A DNA stretch of 64,000 nucleotides from Bedellia somnulentella (Eukaryota; Arthropoda; Insecta; Lepidoptera; Bedelliidae). The notes under the pieces are model-generated. The model worked only from the letters and a program-made list of their open reading frames with translations. It did no database searches and was not told where the DNA came from. The position numbers and the translations under genes were made by a program. The DNA is taken from assembly GCA_963576735.1 (NCBI GenBank), contig OY755186.1:14061970-14125969 (forward strand). The letters run 5' to 3'. Each line of letters begins with the position of its first letter. Positions within the stretch are counted from its first letter, which is position 1. This document shows positions 46,001 to 54,502 of the stretch, piece after piece.

Positions 46001-49000
46001 GAGCCTATATCAGGATTCAGTGTTATGTTTGAAATTACAACAGAGAGTAAAAATAGAATTTCCGTGTTACCTAAGACCTCGTCGAAACGAAATTGGTACG
46101 CCGCGTGAACTTGGCGTTTTCACAGTTTTAATTAAAAGCTGTGAGGCCAAATAACAGCAGCCTTCTTCGAGCCTAGCACGAGCGCTATTTTATCGACACA
46201 ATATTGGTTAGAATGAGATGACAGTATACGATATTAGGTAAGAGCGAAAGAGATGGCTGTTTTACACCATGCAATATTTAGTTAAAAGGTCGCTACGCTA
46301 GTATTAGCTGTGCAGGTCAGGATAATAAACTTGTTTTTCCAAATTCAAAAAAGCAGCAGCTAGTTTTAGAATTCGAAATAATTCCACCGAATTTTTGAAT
46401 ACTAATCAAAACTATTTGAAGTTTTGGAATGGCCGACCTTAATTGACTGCATCGGCTTTCCCTTTATACACAAGCTAAAACATTGACAAATAGATTTAAG
46501 AAGGTTGAAACCGGCATTTTACTGTGCATATACAAGGAAGGTCCTTGTATTCTCACTCATTCTCACAGCCCATATGTCCCCACCAAGGGGCTCGAGCCTA
46601 TCCTATATAGGGCAATTTGGCCATAGTCCACAACGCTGGCCAATTGCGGGTTGCGAATTAACGACTCATACCATAATAGTAGCCGCTACCGATGGCTTAA
46701 CGTGCCCTCCGAAGCACAGAATCATCCTAATTTTCGGATAATCAGGTGATTCAAGCCTGCAATATCCTTACAGACTGGGTTAAATCTTTCAAATTAAATT
46801 TGTAAGGTTACCACCCCCCGGGGACCAAACATGAGACCTCCGTACTTGAAAGCAAGCGCTTAACCGCGAGACCACGAAGGCGGTCCTTGTATATGCACAT
46901 TGCACAGTAAAGTAAGTATTATACTTTATAAATGGAATTAGGCAATCTAAGTATAACAAGTAGCTGCGGCGTAGATTCGGCTTAGAAGTTATCACATACA
47001 TACATACATATACTCACGGCTGTAAATCCCAAGAAAGGGGTAGCCAGAGCTAAGGAATTAGAAATTCCTCAGCCACTTTTGGAAGGTGCGTGGGGAATAG
47101 ATGGTGAAATAAAGGTTCTTGGTGATGGGTCTCCAACCGCATCGCCCAAAAATCCCTTAAAAGCCCCAATACCATTAGTGGCTTTTTACGTACACCCACC
47201 GGAAAAAAAGGGGTAGTGCTATTCTCAGCCGACACTACACACCAATTTTATATGTTAATGTATGTGCAGTTTACATACCTATAGTCACGACTATACACCC
47301 CAAAAAGGGGTAGCCAGAACTTTAGAGCTACAAACTTCTCAGCCACATTTGGAAGTAAATAGAGGACGAGATGGTAGAAATAACGTATCGTTGGGTATGG
47401 GTCTCCAACAGCATCGCCCCAACCCACTTAAAAGCACCACACCATTAGTCGCCTCTTACCACACCCGTGGGTAGAAAGGGGTAGTGACATTATAAGCCAG
47501 CCCTACACGGGTATTTAAGTTAGTTTTAAGTGATTCTTGTGTTAAATTAACGAACCGATGTCTTGTTTTCAAAACTGTTGTTGTTGCTTGCGATTTTGAA
47601 TGCTAATTAGGATTGTAACTTCGTAATTACTTTAAATGTCACATTTGTTTGTTTTTCGTGAAGGAGGATAAAGTGAAAAGGTCGGACATAGTTAGTGTTG
47701 ACCTTATTTATATAGGTATAAGTCAAAGTTTGTACTTTATTCTGTTACGATGAAATTCAGTTTCAAAGTTCCATTTAGTGTTAGTGCCACATTTCTGTTT
47801 ATTCTTCTTATCCGATTATACTAATGTTGTTACTGTAAAGTGAGTGTCTAGGAGTTAAGTTTTCTTAGTATTCCGAAATGGTTGAACGAATTTGTTTGTT
47901 GAATAGTGAAAGGTTCGGAAGGTACTCGTAAATTGGTGTGTAACTTTTAAAGATATTTACGGGACCGTTTAAAATTGAAAGTCTCTGCTTGCCTAAACTT
48001 TACTTGAATTTAACTAATTTAAATAACTAACTAATATGTATAATGTATGTATAAGTCAAGAAAGTACCGTGTACCGTAAGTATGGCCGTGTATTGCTGGC
48101 TTAGAATGTCACTACCCCTTTCTACCCACGGGTTTCGAACGGTGACCAAGGATATGGGGCTTTTTTATGTTGTTTTTGGGCGATTGGAGATCACCAACGA
48201 TATTTTATTTCTACCAACTTGTCTATCAGCTTCCAAATGTGGCTAAATAGTTTCCAGCTCTGAAGTTATGGCTCACCCTATTTGGGATTTATGGCCGTAA
48301 GTATGTGTGTATGTCAAGAAAATTGTAGTTACAGAAAACATAACGATCATTTTCAACCAAATTATCCACCGAAACCTAAAGTTGATTTAATTGGAATCCA
48401 CAGTGAAAATAGTGTTAGCATTAAATACAAATTTTTATACATATTCTCTTGCCATTGGGATGGACAAAGACTATCAAACGCGACTTTGCACGATCCTGAT
48501 CAGTACCGCGAAATTTATTTACATTCATAATTCTTTCTACTGATGCCATTGTAGTATACCCGCCAAACGTCAAACTCAAGCTCAACTCAAACCTAACGCC
48601 GTATATCTCCGAAGGGGTTGGCAGAGGTACGAATATTACGAACATCACGTGACATTGTCACCTTGTGTTCAAGGTACCCTAGTCTTGCTTGGGCAGTGTA
48701 CTATCGTGAAAGGGGACAGACCTATCGCCGATTAGTACGAATACACTGTAACAAGACTTAGTACAACTCAGCCATGTCGGTTTCCTCGCGATGTGTTTCT
48801 ACACTGCTATCAACCATGATAAACCACGCATATGTCTTTAGAAAATTCAATTTCTTATGGGCCCGACCTGGTATTTGAACCCTCATCGTTTGCCCAGTAA
48901 GCGGTGTTCTACCCACTGAGCTATCAGTTTATTACTACCCGCCAAAGTTCCAACGCCTTACTGAGCACATTCTCAATTTGATTGAATGTGCCGCCACCAA

Positions 49001-51591
49001 AAATCCACTTTAAAAAATATGCTTTTTATGTTTTGATATCGGATATTTTCAAAATACATATGTAAAGACATATGTGTGGTTAATTTATCATGGTTGTTAA
49101 CGGTGAGGGAAAATATCGTGAGGAAACCCACATGGCTGAGTTGTACTTAGTCTTGTGACAGTGTATTCGATATTGGATTGAATCAGGCGTTACTTTGCGG
49201 AAATCCATAGCAATACTAATATTAATAAATTTCTTCGCTTAATTCCGCTAATTAGCGGAATCAAGCGAAGAAATTTATTAATATTAGTATTACAGTGTAT
49301 TCGTACAAAACGGCGATAGGCCTGCCCCCTATCACGTGAGTACACTTTCCATGCAAAACGTGGGTACTCTGAACTCCAGGTGACAAAGTCACGTGATGTT
49401 CAGAAGTATTAGTACCTCTGCCAACCCCTGCGGGGATATTCGGCGTGAACGTTTATTTTATGTTATGTTATGTTATATTTTCAAAAACACGCAGGTCAGT
49501 TAGCAAGTGCTGAGTATATGTAATAATTTTTGTTGCTGTTCTTAGTTCGGCTACCTCTCATCAAAATAAGCATAACTAAAATAGCGTTTTAGGCATCGAC
49601 CTATTATCGTAAAAGACATAAACTAAACCCATTAGTGTCCTCATCAAGCAAGGTGTGTTTTAACGAGCAATAAACTTATCTAACTTTAGTCGAGAATCAG
49701 ACGCGTTAAGTAAATTTACGGCTAAGTTACTAATGTAATGAAACAAGGCAGGTAGTTTACGCACACTTACTGTATAGATAATGTTACTGTGTAGATACTG
49801 TTACTGTGTAGATACTGTTACTGTGTAGAGACTGTTACTGTGTAGATACTGTTGCCGGAAGCTTTGTTTTATTGGTGTGGGAGCTTCATGTGTTTCAGCT
49901 TCTACAGTTTTGTCGTCTTTTCATCTGCCTGGTGGAATTAATACGTTTTTCAATTTTCAGCCCCATACTTATATTTTTGTTATTTATTACATGCTTCCAT
50001 ACCACTTTGATGGCGTTGAAAATATGATTATAGGTAAAATGGATGTAAAAGCTTCTTTTGTTTATCTTATATAGTTTTGCAATCTTTTCGTGTTTTTAGT
50101 CCCCTACTGATTATGATATTTAGTTTTATTCAACACATATATACTGTATATAGTTCGTTGGTAATAAAGTCATTGTTATACAATTTCAACAACGTCGAAT
50201 TTGTGTCAATAACTAATAATGTGAAAAATTGTGTGCAATTTGTAAATAATTGCAAAAAGAATAAACTTTGAAAAGATATATGTACAGGTTTTATCATAAC
50301 TTTCCTATATGCACCTCGCAATGTTGCCCGCGTCAAATTCAGACCACAAACTCACCAAGTGGCTCGATCAAACCTGCTCATGGAATAACTTATGATCCTT
50401 ACATGTTCCCTTTCCCCATGTCCCTTTTTAAGTGATTTTTGGGCGATGTGGTTGGTGACCCGTCACCAAAAACATTTATTATAACCATCTTTTCCCAATC
50501 AACTTTTGGAAGTTACAAACAAAAGTGGCTGAGGAATTTTTCATTCCAAAGCTCTGGCTACCCCGTTAAGGGATTTATAGCCGTGAGTATATGTATGTAT
50601 GTATGTATGTTCTCGGATAAAAAAGTAACTGACGTCAAATCTCAGTAATTTGTAACCTATTGTGTCTCTCCCTTAATCGGTTTAATAGCTTAACTGTTAT
50701 CTACTTACACACAAACAGATGAACAGAGTTTCTGTACATTAATAATATCAGTAAGGAGTAGGGATTTATGCGTTCGGAATTGCTTTGTAGTTTCACAGCG
50801 GCTAAAATTAGTCGGATTGTTTGGTTATTTAGTCATTGTTAGTTTCCAGACACAATTTGTGTATTTACTGATGAAATATGAACTTCACCTTAAACAATAC
50901 ATAATTAACTTATTGTGTTACACAACTCAATTATATGTCAATTGTTATAAATTCTCTCTTGATTTGATATTATATTCTCTTATGGTTTCGTTAATTAAAA
51001 CTCACATTATAAGGGTAATATATCATCAAAACAAGTACATCTTTGTGTATGAGGTTTTTAACTCAATATCGTTGGTAATGTCAGTAGAGGACTACCACGT
51101 ATAATACAATAGAATTTGTACTCGAAAGAAGCGTGAAGAGTAAAAGAGCATGTATGAAGGTATGTAACGTCAGGAAAGTACAAAGTGATTATTGTATGTA
51201 GCTTTGCAAATTAAACCACTCACATTCAAACAATATTAACTCAAATTTACGTACGCAAATCAAAAATAATATTTAAGAAAACAAATAATAATAATATTTA
51301 AGAAAAAAAATATTTCATATTCGTATTTTAAGTATCATCTTAGAATTTCACTAACGCATTTTGTACATGCATACTTTAATGAATAATATTATTTATCTTG
51401 TGTGGCTGTAAATCAATCGGCTTCAAATCTGGAAGTCTCGGCTTCGATTTCCAGGGGGGACTAATAGTAATTATAAGACTCTATTTTAGATACATACATG
51501 CATACAATTCTAACAAGATTTATATTTCAGGAGCGTCGCTGGTCGCAGCAGCAGCGTACGCCTGATCAGCAATGGCTCGTCCAACCTCTGA
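30946..51591 (+). CDS. CCHamide/bombesin-like neuropeptide GPCR, 3' part (6 exons, TM4 to stop)
   Basis: Exons 30946-31076, 31747-31935, 41706-41809, 42425-42562, 45436-45546 and 51531-51591 all have AG/GT borders, and their phases join without error (734 coding nt). They encode TM4 with its conserved Trp, extracellular loop 2 with the disulfide Cys, TM5, a third intracellular loop with NMPGEMQG, TM6 with FLPSHVFMMWFYY, TM7 with NSCVNPIALY (the NPxxY motif), helix 8 (FRKHFNRYLLC, with a likely palmitoylated Cys) and a Ser/Arg-rich tail ending SNGSSNL. The NMPGE loop and the TM6-TM7 wording are those of arthropod CCHamide receptors, which bind gut and brain CCHamide peptides and signal through G proteins at the plasma membrane. 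CCHamide-1 versus -2 receptor cannot be decided. TM1-3 exons are not seen here. Confidence 0.88.
31077..31746 (+). other. Receptor intron with a family A repeat
   Basis: 670-bp intron, GT...AG, ending TATTTTGTTGCAG. A plus-strand family A copy occupies 31258-31480. (TACACA)-type microsatellite DNA follows. Confidence 0.8.
31258..31480 (+). repeat. Repeat family A copy
   Basis: Recognised by AAGAGGCGACTAAGGG, GATGCGGTTGGAGACC and the closing CCGTGAGTATGTA. It lacks part of the head. Confidence 0.75.
31747..31935 (+). CDS. Receptor exon: extracellular loop 2, TM5, intracellular loop 3
   Basis: 189 nt, phase 0 at both ends. It opens FLVCYPYPIEWGEDYPR (the loop-2 Cys), then the TM5 helix RFLVYYSLPLAVIAMFYILM, then ARHLVLSTKNMPGEMQGTQ. 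The donor is CAG|GTGAGG. Confidence 0.92.
33384..33757 (-). repeat. SINE family B, near full length (tRNA-derived)
   Basis: Read on the minus strand it starts AACCGTGATAGCCCAGTGGG, where TAGCCCAGTGGG fits a polymerase III A box. GTGTTCAAATCC serves as the B box about 40 bases on. A roughly 250-bp unique body follows, ending GAACGTTTATGTTTTATG-like. No ORF. Confidence 0.85.
34076..34320 (+). repeat. SINE family E (tRNA-derived)
   Basis: Head GTGGCCGAGTAGATAGG (A box) and GCGGGTTCGATCCCCGC (a perfect B box/T arm), then a body with CATCCCATAATACAAGT and TTTGGAGCTAGCTTGATC. A second copy is at 53252-53735. Confidence 0.8.
34414..35874 (+). CDS. Jockey-like LINE reverse transcriptase, 5'-truncated
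   Basis: 486-aa open frame without stops. RT blocks in order: IIPLHKSG and NYRPISILS, QHGFMKSRSTATN, YTDFQKAFDKVNHALL (first D), SSGVVQGSIMGP, LMFADDLKIY (FADD pair), then thumb and tail (KDLGILFDEKLTFEHH, LVRSQLEYASVVWNP, SIQKKALKSIHYR). The endonuclease and start of the ORF are missing, so this is a 5'-truncated insertion, and the ATG shown is internal to the original ORF. The 3' UTR ends in an (AAAT)n tail at about 36055-36085. The intact frame suggests a fairly recent copy, but it cannot move by itself. Confidence 0.88.
   Translation: MVNIKSVDAMNNAEQLHEPLFIIFNHSLQQGYFPDFWKLAYIIPLHKSGPKNNISNYRPISILSIIPKIFETLIKGSLYDQVKYNICQQQHGFMKSRSTATNLILYSSFLFNKMDQGVQIDAIYTDFQKAFDKVNHALLLQRLAENGISGRLLHWFKSYLQNRFQMVTINGYQSDKKLVSSGVVQGSIMGPIQYTLFINDIAKCFEHCKILMFADDLKIYKTVSTVEDCIQIQKDLDKFSEFCLSNKLRLAHNKCKQITFTRNINKIQYTYNIGGHTVEKVSSIKDLGILFDEKLTFEHHIENICTKAYQMLGFILRISRPFKQPKTLLMLFKTLVRSQLEYASVVWNPFYAVYSDKLESIQKKALKSIHYRLTHTKISYDNLLKLYNLKKLSCRRAISDEMTLFNICNNLYDCPDLVNEISYLVPRTATPRHHPTKLFYLPTTRTNSGRRSPLYRICHSHNEMFLPVDIFNKNQGAIRKILNEII
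36088..36206 (+). repeat. LINE 3'-tail fragment
   Basis: Copy of the LINE tail of 62608-62926 (GATGGATGTAAACGAAG, then CGATCGATAGTCTCTGCC, then GGCGTGAGTATATGTATG). It directly follows the jockey-like tail. Confidence 0.75.
36791..38010 (-). pseudogene. Tc1/mariner-superfamily transposase relic
   Basis: The minus strand at 37850-37990 reads WPPRSPEFNRIDFFVWGYYK, the box around the second/third catalytic acid of insect mariner-like transposases, followed by YANDIRNIAELRTKLRQAEE. Its C-terminus (CRICIEQEGRHFENFL and stop) reappears at about 37325-37400. A repeat D segment lies between. The left end GGGTGTCCCAAGAAATAG (36793 onward) is a typical terminal repeat for such elements. The upstream part of the transposase is missing. 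Confidence 0.7.
37480..37640 (-). repeat. Repeat family D copy
   Basis: On the minus strand AGCACGAGCACTATGTTATC, GGTTAGAATGAGATGGCAGT and AGAGATGGCTGCTTTA match 46170-46270. It lies inside the mariner-like relic, so it entered later. Boundaries are not clear. Confidence 0.65.
38318..38440 (-). repeat. LINE 3'-tail fragment
   Basis: Diverged minus-strand copy of the same LINE tail (TACTCACGCATTACTTCCC...GCAGAGACAATAGATC). Confidence 0.6.
38540..39015 (-). pseudogene. RTE-type LINE 3' end
   Basis: 148 codons on the minus strand: LPVLTYGAETWTL, VTQRAMERAMLG, KLKWQWAGHICRR, SVGRPPARWTDDLK, the same C-terminal layout as the RTE LINE at 9558 but a different subfamily. It ends beside an (ATC)n microsatellite at 38548-38571, the usual tail of RTE elements. 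Strongly 5'-truncated. Confidence 0.85.
39020..40195. other. AT-rich intronic stretch
   Basis: Runs of A/T with (TTTA) repeats near 39368-39385. No gene or known repeat boundary was seen. Confidence 0.4.
40196..40540 (+). repeat. SINE family B, near full length
   Basis: Plus orientation, from AACCGTGATAGCCCAGTGGG to GAACGTTTATGTTTATGTT. It carries the A-box-like and B-box-like motifs described for 33384-33757. Confidence 0.88.
40859..41113. repeat. Foldback element with 84-bp near-perfect inverted arms
   Basis: Bases 40859-40942 and 41030-41113 are inverted copies (AAACTAACAATAAAATAAAA... against its complement) differing by about one base in an A run. The 87-bp loop has the smaller palindrome GGAGGTCTTCCC region. 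No ORF. It would form a long RNA hairpin when the receptor pre-mRNA is made. It is a MITE-like element; no clear target duplication was found. Confidence 0.85.
41387..41632 (-). repeat. Repeat family A copy
   Basis: Full-length, minus strand, from the (CATA)n tail at 41385 to GACACTACACGGC at 41620. Confidence 0.85.
41706..41809 (+). CDS. Receptor exon: TM6
   Basis: 104 nt, phase 0 in and two bases out. It reads MRARKKVALTVLAF, then FLPSHVFMMWFYY, the TM6 helix with the conserved F..C.LP core. The acceptor is TTTGTAG and the donor TTG|GTAAGT. Confidence 0.92.
41810..42424 (+). other. Receptor intron with a LINE tail
   Basis: 615-bp intron ending TTGATTGCAG. 41870-42045 is a plus-strand copy of the LINE 3' tail (CGATCGATAGTCTCTGCC...GGCGTGAGTATATATATG). 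Confidence 0.8.
42425..42562 (+). CDS. Receptor exon: extracellular loop 3, TM7, helix 8
   Basis: 138 nt. It reads PTAQEDYNGWWHALRIIGF, then CLSFLNSCVNPIALY (NPxxY variant), then TSGIFRKHFNR. The donor is AACAG|GTATAA. Confidence 0.93.
43331..43690 (+). repeat. Family A copy followed by an inverted partial copy
   Basis: 43331-43608 is a plus-strand copy with a duplicated head (GTGTAGTGTCGGCTTAGAGA then GTGTAGTGTTGGCTTAGAAT). 43612-43690 is a minus-strand head fragment (ACCGTTAGTCGCCTCTTACG...GACACTACACAGC). The two could pair into a stem. Confidence 0.8.
43892..44177 (-). mobile_element. Mariner-derived MITE
   Basis: The ends CGAGGGGCATGCCAAAAGAA and (inverted) CGAGGGGCATGCCAATAGAA lie between TA dinucleotides (43890-43891 and 44178-44179), the mariner target. 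The minus frame keeps a transposase C-terminal remnant (WFRRMEKCIRAQGEYFEK). It is 286 bp long, internally deleted and non-autonomous. Confidence 0.85.
44283..44480 (-). repeat. Old SINE family B copy
   Basis: Diverged. It keeps CCCGGAAGGTGTGGCG, GTTCAGAGTACC, GGCCTATCGCC and TTTCCTCACGA. The tRNA-like head is missing. Confidence 0.65.
45032..45256 (+). repeat. Repeat family A copy
   Basis: GCCGTGTAGTGCTGGCTTAG to CCGTGAGTATATGTATG. A variant with the middle GGGGCTTTTAAG block shortened. Confidence 0.8.
45436..45546 (+). CDS. Receptor exon: C-terminal tail, part 1
   Basis: 111 nt. After a split Arg codon it reads YLLCRGGPTHGRGSF, then many Ser/Arg residues (STSRRLHSSRRTN), possible phosphorylation sites for kinase/arrestin control. 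The donor is GGAC|GTAAGT. Confidence 0.88.
46170..46325 (+). repeat. Repeat family D copy
   Basis: TAGCACGAGCGCTATTTTAT, GGTTAGAATGAGATGACAGT and AGATGGCTGTTTTA match the inverted copy at 37480-37640. The family is not recognised by name. Confidence 0.65.
46555..46885 (-). repeat. tRNA-derived SINE, family F
   Basis: On the minus strand the head is CGTGGTCTCGCGGTTAAGCG (A-box-like), with CATGTTTGGTCCCC as a weak B box. The body contains CGTTAAGCCATCGG and TTGGCCAGCGTTGTGG, common in moth repeats. Truncated and single in this window. Confidence 0.65.
46997..47512 (-). repeat. Two family A copies in tandem orientation
   Basis: 46997-47247 and 47262-47512, both minus strand, of two subtypes: the first with CCACCGGAAAAAAAGGGG, the second with CACCCGTGGGTAGAAAGG. 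The different subtypes indicate two insertions rather than a duplication. Confidence 0.8.
48080..48312 (+). repeat. Repeat family A copy
   Basis: GCCGTGTATTGCTGGCTTAG to GGCCGTAAGTATGTGTGTATG; a diverged member. Confidence 0.75.
48440..48545 (-). repeat. LINE 3'-tail fragment
   Basis: Minus-strand fragment (GCCATTGGGATGGACAAAGA...CACGATCCTGATCAGTACC) of the 62608-62926 LINE tail. Confidence 0.6.
48593..48930 (-). repeat. SINE family B, near full length, diverged
   Basis: Keeps the tRNA-like head on the minus strand (TGATAGCTCAGTGGGTAGAA, then GGTTCAAATACC) and the body down to AACGCCGTATATCTCCG. Confidence 0.8.
49065..49475 (+). repeat. SINE family B, 5'-truncated, carrying a foldback insertion
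   Basis: Starts within the body (AAGACATATGTGTGGTTAA) and ends GAACGTTTATTTTATGTTATG. It is interrupted at 49170-49291 by a foldback element with a 12-bp target duplication. Confidence 0.85.
49170..49291. mobile_element. 122-bp insertion containing a 39-bp perfect-type palindrome
   Basis: The flanks ACAGTGTATTCG (49158-49169 and 49292-49303) are a 12-bp duplication of SINE B sequence. The insert begins with 42 bp of unique DNA (GAATCAGGCGTTACTTTGCG), followed by two 39-nt inverted arms (49212-49250 and 49253-49291) with one mismatch and a 2-nt loop. Confidence 0.8.
49765..49855 (+). repeat. 17-bp minisatellite
   Basis: About five copies of GTTACTGTGTAGATACT with small variations. Confidence 0.85.
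50405..50610 (+). repeat. Family A copy, 5'-truncated
   Basis: Starts in the middle block (TTTTTGGGCGATGTGGTTGG) and ends CCGTGAGTATATG(TATG)3. Confidence 0.8.
51531..51591 (+). CDS. Receptor last coding exon
   Basis: 61 nt. It joins a split Thr codon, reads SVAGRSSSVRLISNGSSNL and stops at TGA 51589-51591. The Ser-rich tail is a plausible site for receptor phosphorylation. Confidence 0.82.
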
Positions 51592-52990
51592 GACCAGACG
51601 CGGCTGCCATCTAGCGCAGCCAACAACAACTACAATTCCAAAGAAAACTACAGGAGCAAGTCTTTCAGGCACACTAATATGCCTTTCCCTAAATGTTGCG
51701 AGACCGAAAATAGAATTAGTGAGATGAAGCCTGATAGAAGGAAGTGAGTAATGCTTAAAGGTTTTAGTAACTATGGAATGTAGATGATGCTGTAAATACT
51801 TTTTATAGTTTGATATAAAAAACACCTACAAATTAATAGAATTATATTATTTAAGTATTATTCGCTGTAATAAAATCGGTAATTTCTGAAATTTAGTTAA
51901 GAGAAAATCAGTTTTTTATTTATTAGTAACAAAAACTAATTAAGGCCAAAGGATAACAATGTGATATAGATTAACAACTACGATTACTTTCTATCGACGA
52001 TCCATACTAGTATAATTTTCCTAAAACGCGATATAGTATAAAATATATGTTCTCATGTTTATTTTACTTATTTACTTAGTCGTAATGAATGTGAATTAAT
52101 GCGTAATAGATGACAAGAGTGCTACTGCTATTTGTCTATGTTATGTCACAAATTGCAAGGTTCTCATTGTCGTAGTCATAAATTTGCATACGTTTTGTCA
52201 CGTTTCGAAGCAATACTCTTGCAATTTGTGACATAGCTGTCTCAATGAAAATGTAACTAACATGACGATAAATACGTTACTACTGTCGGGTAAATTTTAG
52301 CGAGTATAGTAAACGCAATGTTGACTCATGGCACCAATTTTATAGTAGACTATTTGAAGCGCGTTAACTCGGTATCGAGTATCGTAAACGAAGCGTTTTT
52401 TTCTTTACCAACTCATAGTACAGCTTTTTACGCGATGCCGATGATTGCAGAAGAAGTTTCTGTACGATATGTCTGTACGATTCTGTAAGTGAAAATGATG
52501 TCAAATGAGTTATGGCAGATGGGAGAATAACATTATAGCAAAGAAATATTATTTGAGACCAGTGCAATTCTCATAATACATAAGTTCAACGTCACAATAC
52601 AAACTCACTTCAATGGTATCACAGATAATATTCACAGGCACATTCGAAATCTTTTTACTGATTATACTTTTGAAGATAAGTTATATTTTGTAAAAAATAG
52701 TTTTTTTTACCTATTATGATGTTCTACAGTATTGAGCACAAACATGGCAAAGTTGACCTTGTAGAATAGCGGCCCTGAGGACCCATTGTTGATAACTCCT
52801 GACAAAACATGCATTTTCAAAACTTTGCTACAAAAACTATGACGCCTTGAATTAAGTATTACGTTATTACTTGTAAAAAAATGTAAGCATCTGTATCTAT
52901 AGAGTTATTAAGATTTTATTTTTGTTTTTTATGGTATATTCAAAGTGTAAATAATACAAAATGTACATTGATCGTTGTAAATAAAAGTGT
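51592..52990 (+). other. Presumed receptor 3' UTR and downstream DNA
   Basis: AT-rich, no other ORF. The AATAAA-type motif near 52979-52986 (GTAAATAAAAGTG) is a candidate polyadenylation signal. Contains an 18-bp inverted repeat (52142-52159 and 52218-52235). Confidence 0.5.
52142..52235. repeat. 18-bp inverted repeat (stem-loop)
   Basis: TATGTCACAAATTGCAAG and its exact complement are separated by 58 bases. In the receptor 3' UTR it would form a stable RNA stem. Confidence 0.8.
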
Positions 52991-53251
52991 ATTTATAGAA
53001 TGTTGTCTTTTTAATAATGTTTATTTAAACTACCTAATCTTTTCCTTTAAATTCACGAAAAGAATCTCCAACAAGTGTCACCTGGTACGACCCTCCGCAT
53101 AGGAAGTATTTGGGTAATGCTTTTGTATACACACTTCTTAAATGAAAAAAAGCATGTTCTGAAAAATTTTACATCTTCATTTTTATTAACAATATTTGGG
53201 AGATTAAACAGCAAATTTTAAAAACGTGACGTGAACATTAACAGACGATGT

Positions 53252-53735
53252 CCGTGTCCGAGTGGATTGGTGACTAGTTTCGCGGTCCGGAGGTTGCGGG
53301 CTCGATCCCCGCTGCTGTGAGCAACATTTATGTAACATAACATAAACGTTCACGCCGAATATCCCCGAAAGGGTAGGCAGAGGTACTAATACTTCTGAAC
53401 ATCACGTGACTTTGTCACCTGCTGTTCAGAGTACCCACGTTTTGCATGGACAGTGTACTCACGTGATAGGGGGCAGGCCTATCGCCGTTTTGTACGAATA
53501 CACTGTCACATATGTAAGTACAACTCAGCCATGTGGATTTCCTCACGATATTTTTTCCTCACCGTTAACAACATTGATGTGATTAGCATAAATGATTGTT
53601 TCTCAGTCTTGGGTGATATATATATGTGTATTATATAGTATTAAATATATCGTTGAGTTAGTATCCCATAATACAAGTCTTACTTGGTTTGGAGCTAACT
53701 TGATCGGTGTATAATATGTCCATTTAGTTATTTAT
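53252..53735 (+). repeat. SINE family E interrupted by SINE B
   Basis: Head TGTCCGAGTGGATTGG and GCGGGCTCGATCCCCGC at 53258-53315. The body resumes after the SINE B at about 53575 (ATAAATGATTGTTTCTCAGT) and ends near TTTGGAGCTAACTTGATCGG. Confidence 0.8.
53332..53574 (-). repeat. SINE family B nested in SINE E
   Basis: 5'-truncated minus-strand copy. The flanks CAACATTTATG and CAACATTGATG are probable target duplications with one mismatch. Confidence 0.8.
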
Positions 53736-54149
53736 TGACATATATTTTGAACAAGTCAATTGAAAGAACATCCAAACAGACGTTATAAAATTTGCTAAAA
53801 TCAAACCATTTTCTCATTTATTCCCGTGAAACTATTTTTGTACCACAGTAATGTATGAGCGAATTGCCTTTCAGTAACAATAAAGCTCTGATGACCTCTA
53901 ATTGCATGTACAAAACATTTACGAAATTTATCGTAAATATCACGACCTCTCGCTTTTAGATTATTTTGCTTTGGTTTTTAACTAGTAGTAAAGTATGCAA
54001 ATAACTTTATATAGGGAAGAATTACCCCTTTAAGTTGAACTGAACACTATCCGTCAACGAATAAAGCTTTACTTTGACTATTGATTGGACCAAAAATTAA
54101 ACATATGTACTTAGTCTGTTATTACATGAATAGCATACATACAAACGTA

Positions 54150-54502
54150 TACATACATATACTTAACGGCTATAAATCTCTTAACGGGGTAGCCAGAGCT
54201 TTGGAATGATAAATTCCTCAGCCACTTTTGGAAGTTGCTTGGGGAAAAGATGATAATAATAAACGTATACTCACGGCTATAAATCCCTAGAAGAGGTAGC
54301 CAGAGCTAAGGAGTAAGAAATTCCTCAGCCACTTTTGGAAGTTGCGTGGGTAAAAAATGGTAAAATAAAAGTTGTTAGTCATGGGTCTCTAACCGCATCG
54401 CCCAAAAATCCCTTAAAAAGCCCCAATACCGTTAGTCGCCTCTTACGTACACCCACCCAAAGAAAAGGGATAGTGCTATTCTAAGCCGACACTACACAGC
54501 TG
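54150..54502 (-). repeat. Partial plus full family A copies in tandem
   Basis: 54150-54258 is a tail-half fragment. 54262-54502 is a full copy ending GACACTACACAGC. Both are minus strand. Confidence 0.8.

Larger units (their letters stand above)
45547..51530 (+). other. 6-kb receptor intron
   Basis: Contains repeat D (46170-46325), a tRNA-like SINE (46555-46885), family A copies (46997-47512, 48080-48312 and 50405-50610), LINE tails (48440-48545 and 51065-51175), SINE B copies (48593-48930 and 49065-49475) and a 17-bp minisatellite (49765-49855). It ends TTTATATTTCAG. Other parts show nothing. Confidence 0.8.

Noticed and set aside
49765..49855. CRISPR-like array
   Set aside because: The 17-bp units are directly adjacent with no spacers; a minisatellite in a eukaryotic intron.
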